A stretch of DNA of 64,000 nt from JBMHDW01 sp049889175. GTDB lineage: Bacteria; Pseudomonadota; Gammaproteobacteria; Comchoanobacterales; Comchoanobacteraceae. The stretch lies in contig JBMHDW010000007.1 in assembly GCA_049889175.1 (NCBI GenBank), forward strand, positions 62,001 to 126,000. Direction: 5' to 3'. This document shows positions 8,288-17,733 of this stretch, one piece after another. Position 1 is the first letter of the stretch. Every line of letters begins with the position of its first letter. Position numbers and translations under genes: made by a program. The notes under the pieces are model-generated. The model was given only the letters and a program-made list of their open reading frames with translations, was not told where the DNA came from and ran no database searches.

Positions 8288-10263
8288 GTCATCGTCAGGC
8301 ATATTTACAGCTTGTTGCTAAGCTTTCAGAATGTGATCATGCCTATCATGTTTTGGCATCGCCATTGGTCGATGATGAAACGTATGATGGTTTGATTAAA
8401 CAGTTGCTTGTGCTTGAAAAAGAGCATCCAGAATGGGTTGTTCCTCAATCACCAACACAAAGAGTGGGGTCAGTGCCATCTGAGAGTTTTCAAAGTGTTA
8501 CACACTTATGGCCGATGAAGTCATTGGATAATGCATTTAACGAAGATGATATCAAACGCTTTGTAGCTAAATTACCCAGTGAAGATGAAACACTGGTGTG
8601 TGAGCCCAAATTGGATGGCTTGGCAGTGAGTTTGACCTATGAAAAAGGGCGCTTTGTTTCAGGGGCGACACGGGGAGATGGTATTCAAGGTGAGGATATC
8701 ACTGCTAATCTAAAAACCATACGTCAGCTTCCTCTTCAATTAAAAGGTTCTGATTGGCCGGATGTTTTGGTGGTAAGAGGTGAAGTTTACCTTGATCACG
8801 AAGGCTTGGAATATTTGAATAAGCTAGCGCGTGATCGTGGGCAGCAGCCTTTTGCTAATTGTCGCAATGTTGCTTCAGGAAGTTTAAGACAGCTTGATCC
8901 AAAGGTAACGGCCTCTAGGCCTTTAAAGCTATTTTGTTACGAGCTCAAATCTGAACAAATAGAACCCAGTACTCATATGGAGTGTTTGTCATTATTGAAG
9001 CAATGGGGGCTTCCTGTCTATGCCGGTATTGTCTGTGTTTCGAGTTTCAATGCATTATTAAAATACCATCAAGATACACAATCAGCGCGATCATCATTGG
9101 GGTTTGATATTGATGGCGTTGTTATCAAAGTCAATAACCGTAACCTGCAAAAAAAGCTTGGTCAATCCAGTCGAGCGCCTAAGTGGGCCATAGCATATAA
9201 GTTCCCTGCAAAGAAAGGTGTCACCGAGCTCTTGGCGATTGATTGGCAAGTAGGTAGAACTGGTGCCATTACTCCGGTAGCAAAATTAAAGCCAGTTGAG
9301 GTAGGTGGGGTTACCATTACCAAGGCATCTTGTCATAATCCTGATGAGCTAAAACGCAAAGATATTCGTGTGGGTGATGTTGTGATTGTGCAAAGGGCGG
9401 GTGATGTAATACCAGAGGTTGTCTCTGTTGAGACGCCAAAAGAACCTCGAGGAGACTTTCCTCTAGAGCCAGGTCAGTGCCCATCATGCGGTACCATTCT
9501 TCAGGCACGAACAGATGCTATCCTTCGTTGCGAGAACAGACAAAGTTGTCCTGCGCAATTAGTTGGTTCACTCATTCATTTTGGATCGCGTCATGCGCTT
9601 GATATAGAAGGTCTGGGTGATCAGATGGTTGAGCTTTTGGTTGATAAAGGGTTGGTCGAATCATTGGCTGACTTATGGGAGTTATCTGATGATGATTGGC
9701 GTTCATTGCCTAGAATGGGTCAAAAGTCAGTTGATAATATCAAAAGATCATTAATAAAAGCTTCGAAAACATCATTGTCACGTTTTATTTATGGACTGGG
9801 TATTCGTGGTGTGGGTCGTGTAATCGCTGAAAAGATAGCGAGTAAAGTTGGCTCGATTGAGGGCTTTAAATTATTAACGCACAATGATCTCGTTCAAATC
9901 GATGATGTTGGTGATGTTGTTGCTGAGGCTGTAATGGCTTTCTTGGAGAGTGCAAGGGCGCAAATGATGCTTGATCGTTTAATGAATGTCATTAATATTG
10001 AATCTACTCAAGCAATAGAGCAAGAAGAAGGTCCATTGGCAAGTATGATTTGTGTGATTACAGGTAGTTTTTCATGTGCAAGCCGAGAGGAAATAACACA
10101 GGCACTTAAAGCATTGGGTGCTAAGGTTGTCTCACAGGTTAATCAATCACTAACGCACTGTTTTGTAGGTGATAAACCTGGTAGTAAGTTGAAAAAAGCA
10201 GAAAAACTTGGGGTTGCTATCGTATCTGAGGATCAACTAATTAAGTTGATTAACATTGCCTGA
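8284..10263 (+). CDS. ligA: NAD-dependent DNA ligase
   Basis: Seals nicks during replication and repair using NAD. The protein has 659 residues, normal for LigA. In order: Ia domain (about 1-70), adenylation domain with the nucleophilic lysine in CEPKLDGLAVS (about residue 109), OB fold containing RVGDVVIVQRAGDVIPEV, a four-Cys zinc finger (CPSCGTILQ..RCENRQSCPAQ), helix-hairpin-helix repeats (about 430-560), and a C-terminal BRCT domain (ASMICVITGSFSCASREEI..KLGVAIVSED). The ATG at 8284 sits in an ATGA overlap with the previous gene and is preferred to the GTG at 8275. The 3' end overlaps the convergent membrane-protein gene by 27 bases. Confidence 0.97.
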   Translation: MSHRQAYLQLVAKLSECDHAYHVLASPLVDDETYDGLIKQLLVLEKEHPEWVVPQSPTQRVGSVPSESFQSVTHLWPMKSLDNAFNEDDIKRFVAKLPSEDETLVCEPKLDGLAVSLTYEKGRFVSGATRGDGIQGEDITANLKTIRQLPLQLKGSDWPDVLVVRGEVYLDHEGLEYLNKLARDRGQQPFANCRNVASGSLRQLDPKVTASRPLKLFCYELKSEQIEPSTHMECLSLLKQWGLPVYAGIVCVSSFNALLKYHQDTQSARSSLGFDIDGVVIKVNNRNLQKKLGQSSRAPKWAIAYKFPAKKGVTELLAIDWQVGRTGAITPVAKLKPVEVGGVTITKASCHNPDELKRKDIRVGDVVIVQRAGDVIPEVVSVETPKEPRGDFPLEPGQCPSCGTILQARTDAILRCENRQSCPAQLVGSLIHFGSRHALDIEGLGDQMVELLVDKGLVESLADLWELSDDDWRSLPRMGQKSVDNIKRSLIKASKTSLSRFIYGLGIRGVGRVIAEKIASKVGSIEGFKLLTHNDLVQIDDVGDVVAEAVMAFLESARAQMMLDRLMNVINIESTQAIEQEEGPLASMICVITGSFSCASREEITQALKALGAKVVSQVNQSLTHCFVGDKPGSKLKKAEKLGVAIVSEDQLIKLINIA

Positions 10264-11337
10264 AGTTTGTTTGCCATAATCAGATGGTAGTGGGTGCATT
10301 TGATCTGCAACCTTGGGTGATTTTAAAGTACCAGCTTGTACCACCTCTTCGGGAGTTACATCAATACTGAATAGGGTGTTTTTGGGCTTTTTAAATACAA
10401 AATAAAATAAGACGTCAAAAGGCATTAAAAGATAAGTTAAGGGCAATAAATAGGTGTGTGGTTTTGTTTGATTAATGATTTTTGATCGAGCATCTCTCAT
10501 TCCATTTTTTAACTTTTCCTCTGGAAGAGAGCGTTTTGAAGATGTTAAATACGTGATAATAATTTTATCATTGACCTGATTATCATAAATACAGCCTAAT
10601 ATCATCGCTAAGTGGGCTTTTTTAGTATATTCATTGATAAAGACTTTTCTGGGGGTAAAAACTGGTGAAAAATCTTGGTCGAATGGCGGAAATAAATCTA
10701 ATGGTGTTGATTGGGCGAGTTTATATATTTGATTGCTCATTTTGAAGCTAATGAACTGAGAGAATGGCTGGTGAAATTTATCATAACTCGATGGCCATGC
10801 TCGAGTTATACCGCTAATAATAAAGAGCATTATAGAAAACTTTGTGATTAGATGATACACCAATTGAGGGATGTAGGGTACAGTGGATAAACAAGTTGCT
10901 AGTACCAATGTAGCGATAGCAGTTTTAAATACATAATGTGAGAGTTCTTTGCGGCGCATTAGGTAAATGAAAGCTCTCAGTTGTGTAGAGCGACGCTCAA
11001 TGCCTTCAGAGCAGACATTCAGTATCTCAGAAAATTCCTCTTTAGCAGTTATTTCTTTATAGAGGTTGGGGGTGCTTTTATAAAGCTCTTTAACACGAGT
11101 GTGATTAAGCTCGATAGACTGAACTTCAATGTTTTGATTACATACATGTAAACCTAAACCTTTCAGAATAGAGTTGATGGCTTTATTGCCCCCCATTTCA
11201 TAGGCTTTGAGAAGTGCTTCATATTCAGCATCAACCGGAAACAAATCTCCAGATTTTGCTATAACCATACCTGGAAAAAGCAATTTCAACCCAGTTATGC
11301 GACACTTCAAAATGTCATGTTTATCAGTTTGTGGCAT
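10237..11337 (-). CDS. Orphan membrane protein with two hydrophobic blocks
   Basis: An unrecognised 366-residue protein. The N-terminal 140 residues are soluble and mixed in charge, with a possible helical segment AEYEALLKAYEMGGNKAIN. A hydrophobic block around residues 143-195 (VFKTAIATLVLATCLSTVPY, then LITKFSIMLFIISGI) probably makes two transmembrane helices. A second block near residue 305 (LLPLTYLLMPFDVLFYFVF) may be a third. The C-terminal tail is polar. No signal peptide. It runs toward ligA and overlaps its last 27 bases. General layout (soluble N-domain, central paired helices, polar tail) resembles the other orphan at 18.0-19.1 kb, and both have a basic stretch before the first helix, but I cannot show homology. 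Confidence 0.7.
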   Translation of the reverse strand: MPQTDKHDILKCRITGLKLLFPGMVIAKSGDLFPVDAEYEALLKAYEMGGNKAINSILKGLGLHVCNQNIEVQSIELNHTRVKELYKSTPNLYKEITAKEEFSEILNVCSEGIERRSTQLRAFIYLMRRKELSHYVFKTAIATLVLATCLSTVPYIPQLVYHLITKFSIMLFIISGITRAWPSSYDKFHQPFSQFISFKMSNQIYKLAQSTPLDLFPPFDQDFSPVFTPRKVFINEYTKKAHLAMILGCIYDNQVNDKIIITYLTSSKRSLPEEKLKNGMRDARSKIINQTKPHTYLLPLTYLLMPFDVLFYFVFKKPKNTLFSIDVTPEEVVQAGTLKSPKVADQMHPLPSDYGKQTSGNVNQLN

Positions 11338-11594
11338 TCCTTCAACTCATTGTTCTAATCCTGATTATACTATCATGCAAACGAGCCATTGTTCAATCAT
11401 TAATACCGTGTTTTGCTCAAATGCTAAGCTTATATATGGAATATTTATGCTCCAACATTGGAAAAAATATGCGCTTTTACGGTGAAATTAAAAGTGCTCG
11501 TAACTAAATAAAATAAGCATGAATTGATGTTAAGTTGTGATTTGTCCAATGAGATGTTAACCTAAGGCAACACTTTCTAACTTTAAGGATTAAG

Positions 11595-14141
11595 ATGAAT
11601 TGGATTGTTGCGCTTAAATGGTTTCGAAGATCGATTATATTTGTTGTTGGTATCATTGTCTTACTTGCATTGTCTATCTCTATATATTTATGGAAGTCAG
11701 CACCACAAGTGAGTGGTTCCTTAGCCGTTAATGGATTGATGGAAAATGTCTCAGTTGCTCGAGATGATAAGGGATTAGTTACCATTAATGCTCAATCAGA
11801 AAATGATGCTTATTTTGCAATGGGGTATATTGATGCCCAAGATCGATTGTACCAAATGATGATGCTCCGACAATTATTTAAAGGTCGATTAAGTGAGTGG
11901 GTAGGTCCTAAAGCGATTGACATAGATAAATACATGAGATTCTTGGGTTTTGGTAGACAAGCTAAAGCAATTGGATCAAAAGGGTTCCTGAAAGAAAAAA
12001 CCAGGCGCGCATTTGAGCAATATACTGCTGGTGTTAATGCATTTATTGATACTCAATTAGTACCCCCTTCATTATTATTGATTGCAGGCAGTCATCTAGA
12101 GCCTTGGGCAGTTGAAGATTGTGTTCTAATACAAAAGATGTTGGCATGGAATTTAACCAATAATTGGCGTGATAAATATGCCAATGCAGCCATTAATAAT
12201 AAATTCTCACAACCAAACGCCATCAATATTTTGTTTCCCGAAGCACAAATCGCTGAGTCTGATTCAGATAGAAACGCGCTAACAACGATTAAACCAGAAG
12301 ACTATGAAGCCATGGGTATTACCGGTGCTCAAAAAGATTATCCTTTAGCTGAAAACGTAAATGCCAGTACTAAAGCGTTATTTGATACATTTATGTCATT
12401 TGAAAATGATGTCTTAACCAAACTTGGTGATGACAGAACCCGTGCAGGTGGATCCAATATTTGGACCATCTCCGGTACGAGGACGCAAAATGGTTTTCCA
12501 CAATTAGCTAATGACCCTCATTTGACCCTTAAGGCGCCAAATTTATTCCATTTATCAAGTATTCAATGGCCAGGTCATAGCATTTCGGGTGTTAATGTCC
12601 CTGGCGCACCCATCGTAATTATTGGTGTTACAAACAATATTGCATGGGGCTTTACCAATGCTCATGGTGATCAGAGTGATCTTTTCTATTGTGATTCCAA
12701 CTGTCCTCAAGTTGATAAACAAACGATTAAAGAAGTCATTAAGGTTAAAGGGCAAGATGATGTGACTTATTCTTTCGACCAGGTGCGTTTGTTTAAGAAA
12801 AATGATTTTGAAGGTGTTATTGCCAAAAGTTTGCCGGGTTCAGAGGGTAAAGCCTTTTTAGCATGGGTGGGCTTTGACGAGCAAGATCCCACATTAGATG
12901 TGTTGTATGAATTAAATCATGCGACTGATTTTAATAGTATTGCCAATGTAGATGCATTTAAGCGTTGGGTGGCGCCATCTCAAAACATTATGATTGTTGG
13001 GAAAGAGAAGGAAGATATTCACTATCAGCTTTTAGGTAAAACGCCCCAGCGCGTTCATACAGGGCAAATGCCTGTCAGCCTTGATTCAAGCCCAGATGAG
13101 TGGAAAGAGTGGATTAAGAACCCATTTGTAACCAAGCCAGTAAGAGGTTACTTGATCAATACAAATAATTTCATAGCGCCTAAAGACTACCCGTATTTAA
13201 TTAATGGGCTTGTTTATGATGGTTTAAGGCAGCAACGAGCTGTGGATCTTATTAGCGTTCAAAAGGGTGTTCATCAAGATGATAATAATACGTGGCAGAC
13301 AGACGTGCGTGCTAATGAGTGGATCGCTTTATCATCAAAAATTGTTCCTGAGCATAATAAAACTGATCACGTGAAGTCTAGGTGGCTCTCTGAGGGGGTT
13401 CAATCATTAGTCGATCAGAACAATGACCCTGTCGAGAAGAAGGCATTTTCAGCCATGATTAAATGGGATAAAAACCCTCTTATGTTGAATGATGAAGTGG
13501 GGCCAACTATTTTTGCTGTATGGTCTCGCTTGTTGGTTAATGATATCTATACTTCATTGGCGGATAAAATGCATGATGAGCCAATTGATCGACTTGTTTC
13601 CTATAGTCCATTGTTTGTGAGTAATCTTTTAGCAGGCGATGCCAGTTCGCAGGCTTTATTTAATGAAGATGATCCAGTTAGAAATATTGATTCGTTTTTA
13701 TATAATAAGTTTTCACAAACAATTAGTCAGCTTAAGTCTGCCTATGGAGATGATCTAAGCGCATGGCAGTGGTCTAAAGTTCATCAAGTTAATTTTGCCA
13801 ATAGTTTAGGAAAAAATCCGCTATTTAAGTCTTGGGTAGATAGAAAGGTTAGTGTTCCTGGGGGGCGAGATACATTAAACCGCATGCGATGGTATCGCAA
13901 TGAATCAGATGATGATAAGTTACTGTTTGATGCTAAAGATGGTGCATCTGTTAGAATGATTGTGGACGCTTCAGATTTTACCAAGACTAAATGGATGCTT
14001 CCCATGGGGCAGTCAGATCGTGCATTTACATCCAAGCATTATGATGATTTAAACCCACTCTGGGCAACAGGTCAGATGATGACATTTATTGAGAAAGGCC
14101 ATAAAGTCGCCAATCAATTAACCCTGGTTCCAAAAGGCTAA
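11595..14141 (+). CDS. Penicillin acylase family hydrolase (S45, Ntn)
   Basis: An amidohydrolase of the penicillin acylase / acyl-homoserine-lactone acylase superfamily, 848 residues. An N-terminal hydrophobic segment (IIFVVGIIVLLALSISIYLW, residues 15-34) should export it or anchor it facing the periplasm. The alpha-chain region (about 50-270) contains YFAMGYIDAQDRLYQMMMLR. The beta chain begins after the linker at the nucleophile Ser287 in RAGGSNIWTISG; in this family autocleavage before that Ser makes it the catalytic N-terminus. The motif NDPHLTLKAPNLFHL is also typical. The substrate cannot be told from sequence: beta-lactams, N-acyl-homoserine lactones or other acyl-amides are possible. 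The site TTAAGGA precedes the ATG. It stands alone between unrelated genes. Confidence 0.9.
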   Translation: MNWIVALKWFRRSIIFVVGIIVLLALSISIYLWKSAPQVSGSLAVNGLMENVSVARDDKGLVTINAQSENDAYFAMGYIDAQDRLYQMMMLRQLFKGRLSEWVGPKAIDIDKYMRFLGFGRQAKAIGSKGFLKEKTRRAFEQYTAGVNAFIDTQLVPPSLLLIAGSHLEPWAVEDCVLIQKMLAWNLTNNWRDKYANAAINNKFSQPNAINILFPEAQIAESDSDRNALTTIKPEDYEAMGITGAQKDYPLAENVNASTKALFDTFMSFENDVLTKLGDDRTRAGGSNIWTISGTRTQNGFPQLANDPHLTLKAPNLFHLSSIQWPGHSISGVNVPGAPIVIIGVTNNIAWGFTNAHGDQSDLFYCDSNCPQVDKQTIKEVIKVKGQDDVTYSFDQVRLFKKNDFEGVIAKSLPGSEGKAFLAWVGFDEQDPTLDVLYELNHATDFNSIANVDAFKRWVAPSQNIMIVGKEKEDIHYQLLGKTPQRVHTGQMPVSLDSSPDEWKEWIKNPFVTKPVRGYLINTNNFIAPKDYPYLINGLVYDGLRQQRAVDLISVQKGVHQDDNNTWQTDVRANEWIALSSKIVPEHNKTDHVKSRWLSEGVQSLVDQNNDPVEKKAFSAMIKWDKNPLMLNDEVGPTIFAVWSRLLVNDIYTSLADKMHDEPIDRLVSYSPLFVSNLLAGDASSQALFNEDDPVRNIDSFLYNKFSQTISQLKSAYGDDLSAWQWSKVHQVNFANSLGKNPLFKSWVDRKVSVPGGRDTLNRMRWYRNESDDDKLLFDAKDGASVRMIVDASDFTKTKWMLPMGQSDRAFTSKHYDDLNPLWATGQMMTFIEKGHKVANQLTLVPKG

Positions 14142-14203
14142 ATCAAGTATTAAAACCATGATTGCTGGCGTTAAAGCTGCTCATTACATAGAGTAGTAAC
14201 TTG

Positions 14204-15052
14204 TCAGTCAATCATGCGTTCTTGTTTCATAATTTGAATGAACCCTTCGCGAAATGAAGGGTATTGGAAGTGGAATCCAGATGCTACCAGTTTTTCAGAG
14301 CTTATCCGTTTATTAGTCAGTCTTGATCGGCTTGCTTCGTCTTCAGACATGCTATACTCAATGGTGGCTCCAAGTTTACTGCTTAACCAGGCAGTAATGG
14401 TATTCAGTGCCGTGGGTTGTGGATCAGTCCCGTGAAAAATAGTGTGACTTTCTGGTATTTGTGCCAGATGGTGTAGGCATCTAGCGGCATCTTCAACATG
14501 AATGCGATTGGAGAATACTTGTTTGTGGTTTAAGTAGTATTTTCCCTGTCTGATAAGATCCATCAAGTAATGTCTTCCATGGCCATAAATGCCACCTAGC
14601 CTTGCTATAATATGAGGTAGGTCGCTTTGTGTTAGAATCGATTCAGCCTGTAAAATGGCTTGTGCTTTAGGTGTTTGACTAAAATCTTTATCATCCTCAT
14701 ATACCCATCGCCCATCATGAACATCATAAACAGAAGTTGAGGAGACAAAAATAATTTTCTTCAATGCTTTTTGTTGTTTCATAAGTTTAACAAGATGTTG
14801 CGTTCCATCTGTATAATTGCGCTGGTAATCAGCATCACGCATTGAATTAGGTGACATTGTGTAGAAAACATAATCTACTTCTGGAATATCATTCGTGGTG
14901 CATTTAAACCAGTCTTTTTGAATATGTTTGCCATGATCTTTTGATGTTGGATCAGAGCGTTTAAGGTAGAAAACTTGATGATTGGGATGATCAAGATATT
15001 GACATACATGGCGTCCTAGGTAGCCGCATCCGACGATTAAAAATGTTGTCAT
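14204..15052 (-). CDS. NAD(P)-dependent epimerase/SDR family protein, YeeZ-like
   Basis: A 282-residue short-chain-dehydrogenase-fold protein with the N-terminal dinucleotide motif MTTFLIVGCGYLGRHVCQYL (GxGxxGxxx), FVSSTSVYDVHDGRW around the catalytic Ser/Tyr positions, and RLGGIYGHGRH, typical of the YeeZ/epimerase group. The substrate is unknown for this family. The start at 15052 is preferred because AAGGAG lies 6 bases upstream and the ATG makes an ATGA overlap with the preceding kinase-like gene; a longer reading frame upstream is unlikely. It is the last gene of a three-gene minus-strand cluster. Confidence 0.85.
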   Translation of the reverse strand: MTTFLIVGCGYLGRHVCQYLDHPNHQVFYLKRSDPTSKDHGKHIQKDWFKCTTNDIPEVDYVFYTMSPNSMRDADYQRNYTDGTQHLVKLMKQQKALKKIIFVSSTSVYDVHDGRWVYEDDKDFSQTPKAQAILQAESILTQSDLPHIIARLGGIYGHGRHYLMDLIRQGKYYLNHKQVFSNRIHVEDAARCLHHLAQIPESHTIFHGTDPQPTALNTITAWLSSKLGATIEYSMSEDEASRSRLTNKRISSEKLVASGFHFQYPSFREGFIQIMKQERMID

Positions 15053-15654
15053 AATAAACTCCTTAAATGGTTCTCTTGGCATAAATGAAGAATGGATTGG
15101 TAAGCATCTTGATGATGAGGGTTGATGCGATGATCTGCTAAATGTCGGTAGGGCTCAATAAACTGCTGAGTTCGAGGAATAACACTTTGTTGGATCCGTT
15201 GATGGATTTCATCTGCATTGCGTTTTCGGCTGGACGCATCTCTCTTGGCGCGAAGATCCATACAGGTATCAATGGGGGTGTCCAAATAGATACTTAATGA
15301 AATCATGGGTCTAATTTTGGCTAGTGTAGCGAATAATCTGCCTTCAATAATGATCAAGGGCTGCGGTTGTAATGCCACGGTGTTTCCAAGGGTTCGGGTA
15401 AGCAAGTCATAAGGCGTCAATTGAATGGGCCTCATTGCAGTGAGCTCCTGAAGGTTCTTGTGTAGTGTGTCAAGTCGAAGGGCGCTTGGTGAATCAAAGC
15501 AATGATGGAGAATATCTTCATTTTGAGGTGGGGGAATAAAATAATCATCCTCATTAAGGTATAGAGCAGATAAGTGCTTCTTGAGATAGTTGATTAATGT
15601 TGATTTACCTGAGCCAGAAGGGCCCCATATTGCGATAATATAGGATTTAGTCAT
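15049..15654 (-). CDS. Uridine kinase-like P-loop kinase
   Basis: A 201-residue P-loop protein with Walker A GPSGSGKST at residues 10-18, a following YLNEDDYFIPP segment matching the uridine kinase / phosphoribulokinase family, LIIIEGRLFATLAKIRP as the Walker-B-like strand, and a basic lid (DLRAKRDASSRKRN). It probably phosphorylates a nucleoside or related small molecule; whether uridine is the true substrate cannot be decided. It overlaps the Smr-domain gene upstream by 8 bases and the SDR gene downstream by 4, so all three are probably co-translated. Confidence 0.8.
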   Translation of the reverse strand: MTKSYIIAIWGPSGSGKSTLINYLKKHLSALYLNEDDYFIPPPQNEDILHHCFDSPSALRLDTLHKNLQELTAMRPIQLTPYDLLTRTLGNTVALQPQPLIIIEGRLFATLAKIRPMISLSIYLDTPIDTCMDLRAKRDASSRKRNADEIHQRIQQSVIPRTQQFIEPYRHLADHRINPHHQDAYQSILHLCQENHLRSLL

Positions 15655-16123
15655 AACGGAGTGCTACCTGATAACAACCCAGGCCGCCAAAGCGAACATC
15701 AGCAGTGCAAAAAGCAACCACCATAGGGTTTTGAATGAGAAACTGATAACAGAGATTTTTTAAAATGGGGCGTTGATTAGGTGTGTGAAGGCCTTTGCCA
15801 CAAATAATGCGGATAATAGAGTGTTGGCGTCGATGATGATGAGGAATGTAATTCATGAGTGCTTCAGTTGCCTGTTGTCGAGACATTTGATGTAAATCTA
15901 GGTAATGATTTGTAGGCTTTTTTTTTAATTTTTTGATGGCATTTGCAGTCAAGTGAGCTGGATAATGCACGTCATCAAAAGCATCAATCCAGTGTTCTGT
16001 GTTTTCATCAAAAATAAAGTCAGAAAACTGAATAGGATTGTATGCTTCCTCCGATGTTGAGGAATGCTTATTGAGTGCCTTCATGGCATCTAAAAAAAAC
16101 TGTTCGTCATTGTCTTTATCCAT
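15647..16123 (-). CDS. Smr-domain protein (SmrB/YfcN-like)
   Basis: A 158-residue protein. The C-terminal 85 residues form an Smr domain: YLDLHQMSRQQATEALMNYI, then IIRIICGKGLHTPNQRPILK (family consensus HGKG; here CGKG), and FGGLGCYQVALRY. The N-terminal half is acidic and probably disordered. Smr domains are nucleases; E. coli SmrB cleaves mRNA at collided ribosomes, and a similar role is likely. The usual LDLHG motif reads LDLHQ here and the HGKG His is Cys, which may affect activity. First gene of a minus-strand cluster, divergent from asd with only 46 bases between. Confidence 0.85.
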   Translation of the reverse strand: MDKDNDEQFFLDAMKALNKHSSTSEEAYNPIQFSDFIFDENTEHWIDAFDDVHYPAHLTANAIKKLKKKPTNHYLDLHQMSRQQATEALMNYIPHHHRRQHSIIRIICGKGLHTPNQRPILKNLCYQFLIQNPMVVAFCTADVRFGGLGCYQVALRYD

Positions 16124-16169
16124 AACAACATGGTAGCATGCACCTATTATGAAAAAAAGGTATTAGGTG

Positions 16170-17120
16170 ATGCAAATTGCAATTATTGGTGCGACTGGTT
16201 TGGTTGGCACACAAGTTTTAGCTATTCTCGAGACACTTTCCTGGCCAGCTGAGTCGGTTCGATGTGTTGCTTCATCAAAGTCTGCTGGTCAATCCATTCG
16301 GTTTTCTGGGGTTGATAAAACCATTCAAGACTTAGCGGAGTTTGATTTTTCATCTGTTGATGTTGCAATCTTTTCTGCGGGTGGTTCATTGTCAAAACAG
16401 TACGTACCTAAAGCTTTGGCAAAAGGGTGTTATGTTGTCGATAATACATCGGTATACCGTCTGGATAAAGCATCAGTACTATGTATACCTAGAGTGTTAC
16501 CTGTGCCTCATTGCGCTGACGATCAAAGGTTATTTAGTGTGCCTAATTGTAGTACGGTTCAGTTGGTTGCGATTGTATATCCTCTTCAAAAAGCATTTGG
16601 TATTGAGTCGATTAGTGTCAGTACTTATCAATCATACTCTGGGGCAGGGAGGAAAGCGTTGGCGTCTTATCAAGCTGGGGATTTAAGTTTGGTTGCTCAT
16701 ATTGGTCAAGAGACAGCGAATGGTTATTGTGAAGAAGAGAATAAAATGATTCATGAGACAAAGCGTTTATTAAATCATGATATCCCCATTTGGCCAACTA
16801 CGATAAGAACGCCAACACCAGTGGTTCACGGTGAAAGCGTTAGTGTTCGTTTGGCTCAAATGACTGATATGACTGAGATTAGTCGAGTGTTATCTGAGAG
16901 TCGCGTTAATCGTAGAGTAGATGATGCCTCTTTGATAATTGATGAGGCTAAAGGTCGTGATGAGGTTCTTTGGGGGCGGTTAAGATGGGATCCGGTGCAT
17001 CGGCAATTGATGTTATTTTCTCTTTCTGATAATCTAAGATTAGGTGCTGCAACCACTGCTGTGGATATTGCAATGTCAGTTGTTCAACCTTTATTAAGGA
17101 GAAATGTTGGTGTCTGCTGA
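16170..17120 (+). CDS. asd: Aspartate-semialdehyde dehydrogenase
   Basis: Makes aspartate semialdehyde from aspartyl phosphate with NADPH, the branch point to lysine/DAP, threonine and methionine. The product is 316 residues from ATG 16170 (a GTG at 16167 is also possible). N-terminal NADP fold: MQIAIIGATGLVGTQVLAIL; SSKSAGQSIRF; the catalytic Cys lies in SVPNCSTVQL near residue 129; SYQSYSGAGRKALA follows; and the C-terminal half contains RTPTPVVHGESVSV with the catalytic His. It belongs to the non-proteobacterial-like short Asd form. DAP supply fits with mpl. The last 17 bases overlap the next gene. Confidence 0.94.
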   Translation: MQIAIIGATGLVGTQVLAILETLSWPAESVRCVASSKSAGQSIRFSGVDKTIQDLAEFDFSSVDVAIFSAGGSLSKQYVPKALAKGCYVVDNTSVYRLDKASVLCIPRVLPVPHCADDQRLFSVPNCSTVQLVAIVYPLQKAFGIESISVSTYQSYSGAGRKALASYQAGDLSLVAHIGQETANGYCEEENKMIHETKRLLNHDIPIWPTTIRTPTPVVHGESVSVRLAQMTDMTEISRVLSESRVNRRVDDASLIIDEAKGRDEVLWGRLRWDPVHRQLMLFSLSDNLRLGAATTAVDIAMSVVQPLLRRNVGVC

Positions 17121-17733
17121 AGATCGTTTAGTGCTATTAGATTCAGGTGAATGGGTCTTTGATGATACTTTGAGTATTAAAGCATTTAATAAGCATTTTA
17201 ATGCTGAGTTACCCTTGCATCATGGAACAGTTGTTGAGGCATTGTTGCAAGTATTACCATCCCAGAAAGAAATGTATCGTAAATGGTTGCGTTGCTGGGG
17301 ATATCAATTTCGTTTTCAGCGATCCAATCAGTTGGGCCGTATAACTGTGAAGGTCCGATTGGATTTAGCGACTTTAGCTGGTGGTGTTAAGAGTACTTAT
17401 CGACAAGCCAGAGAGCACTTTGAGCGCTCAGGTATGGTAATTAAAACCGATTATAACGAAATTATAGATCGTCAAGCAGAGTCTTTCGAGGCTTCTTTAG
17501 TATCAACATATGATGATCATCAAACGAGTTATGATGACGATTTAAGTGATGATGATGATTTAGATGATGTGATGGATATTGACTCTGAGTTCATGTATGA
17601 CCCAGATGGACCAGTTGCTTCTGATCGCATGAAAAAGAAACGTGGAAAGGATGTTCTCAAGGACTATCAGCAGCCCAGCTATGACCCAGTAATGACTTTT
17701 GGCGATAAGCCTGGTCCCAAGCCTGGCGGTTAA
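17104..17733 (+). CDS. Stand-alone CorC/HlyC-type domain protein with acidic tail
   Basis: A 209-residue protein. Residues 8-88 (e.g. LDSGEWVFDDTLSIKAFNKH, ELPLHHGTVVEALLQVLP, GYQFRFQRSNQLGRITVKV) follow the pattern of the CorC_HlyC / transporter-associated domain normally found at the C-terminus of CBS-pair proteins such as CorC. Neither the CBS domains nor a membrane domain is present, and there is no frame upstream for them because asd is there. After residue 100 comes a helical segment and a strongly acidic stretch (DDDLSDDDDLDDVMDID), then a basic patch KKKRGKD and a Pro/Gly tail. Start chosen from AAGGAG immediately upstream, inside asd. Function unknown; the domain match is by eye. Confidence 0.65.
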   Translation: MLVSAEDRLVLLDSGEWVFDDTLSIKAFNKHFNAELPLHHGTVVEALLQVLPSQKEMYRKWLRCWGYQFRFQRSNQLGRITVKVRLDLATLAGGVKSTYRQAREHFERSGMVIKTDYNEIIDRQAESFEASLVSTYDDHQTSYDDDLSDDDDLDDVMDIDSEFMYDPDGPVASDRMKKKRGKDVLKDYQQPSYDPVMTFGDKPGPKPGG

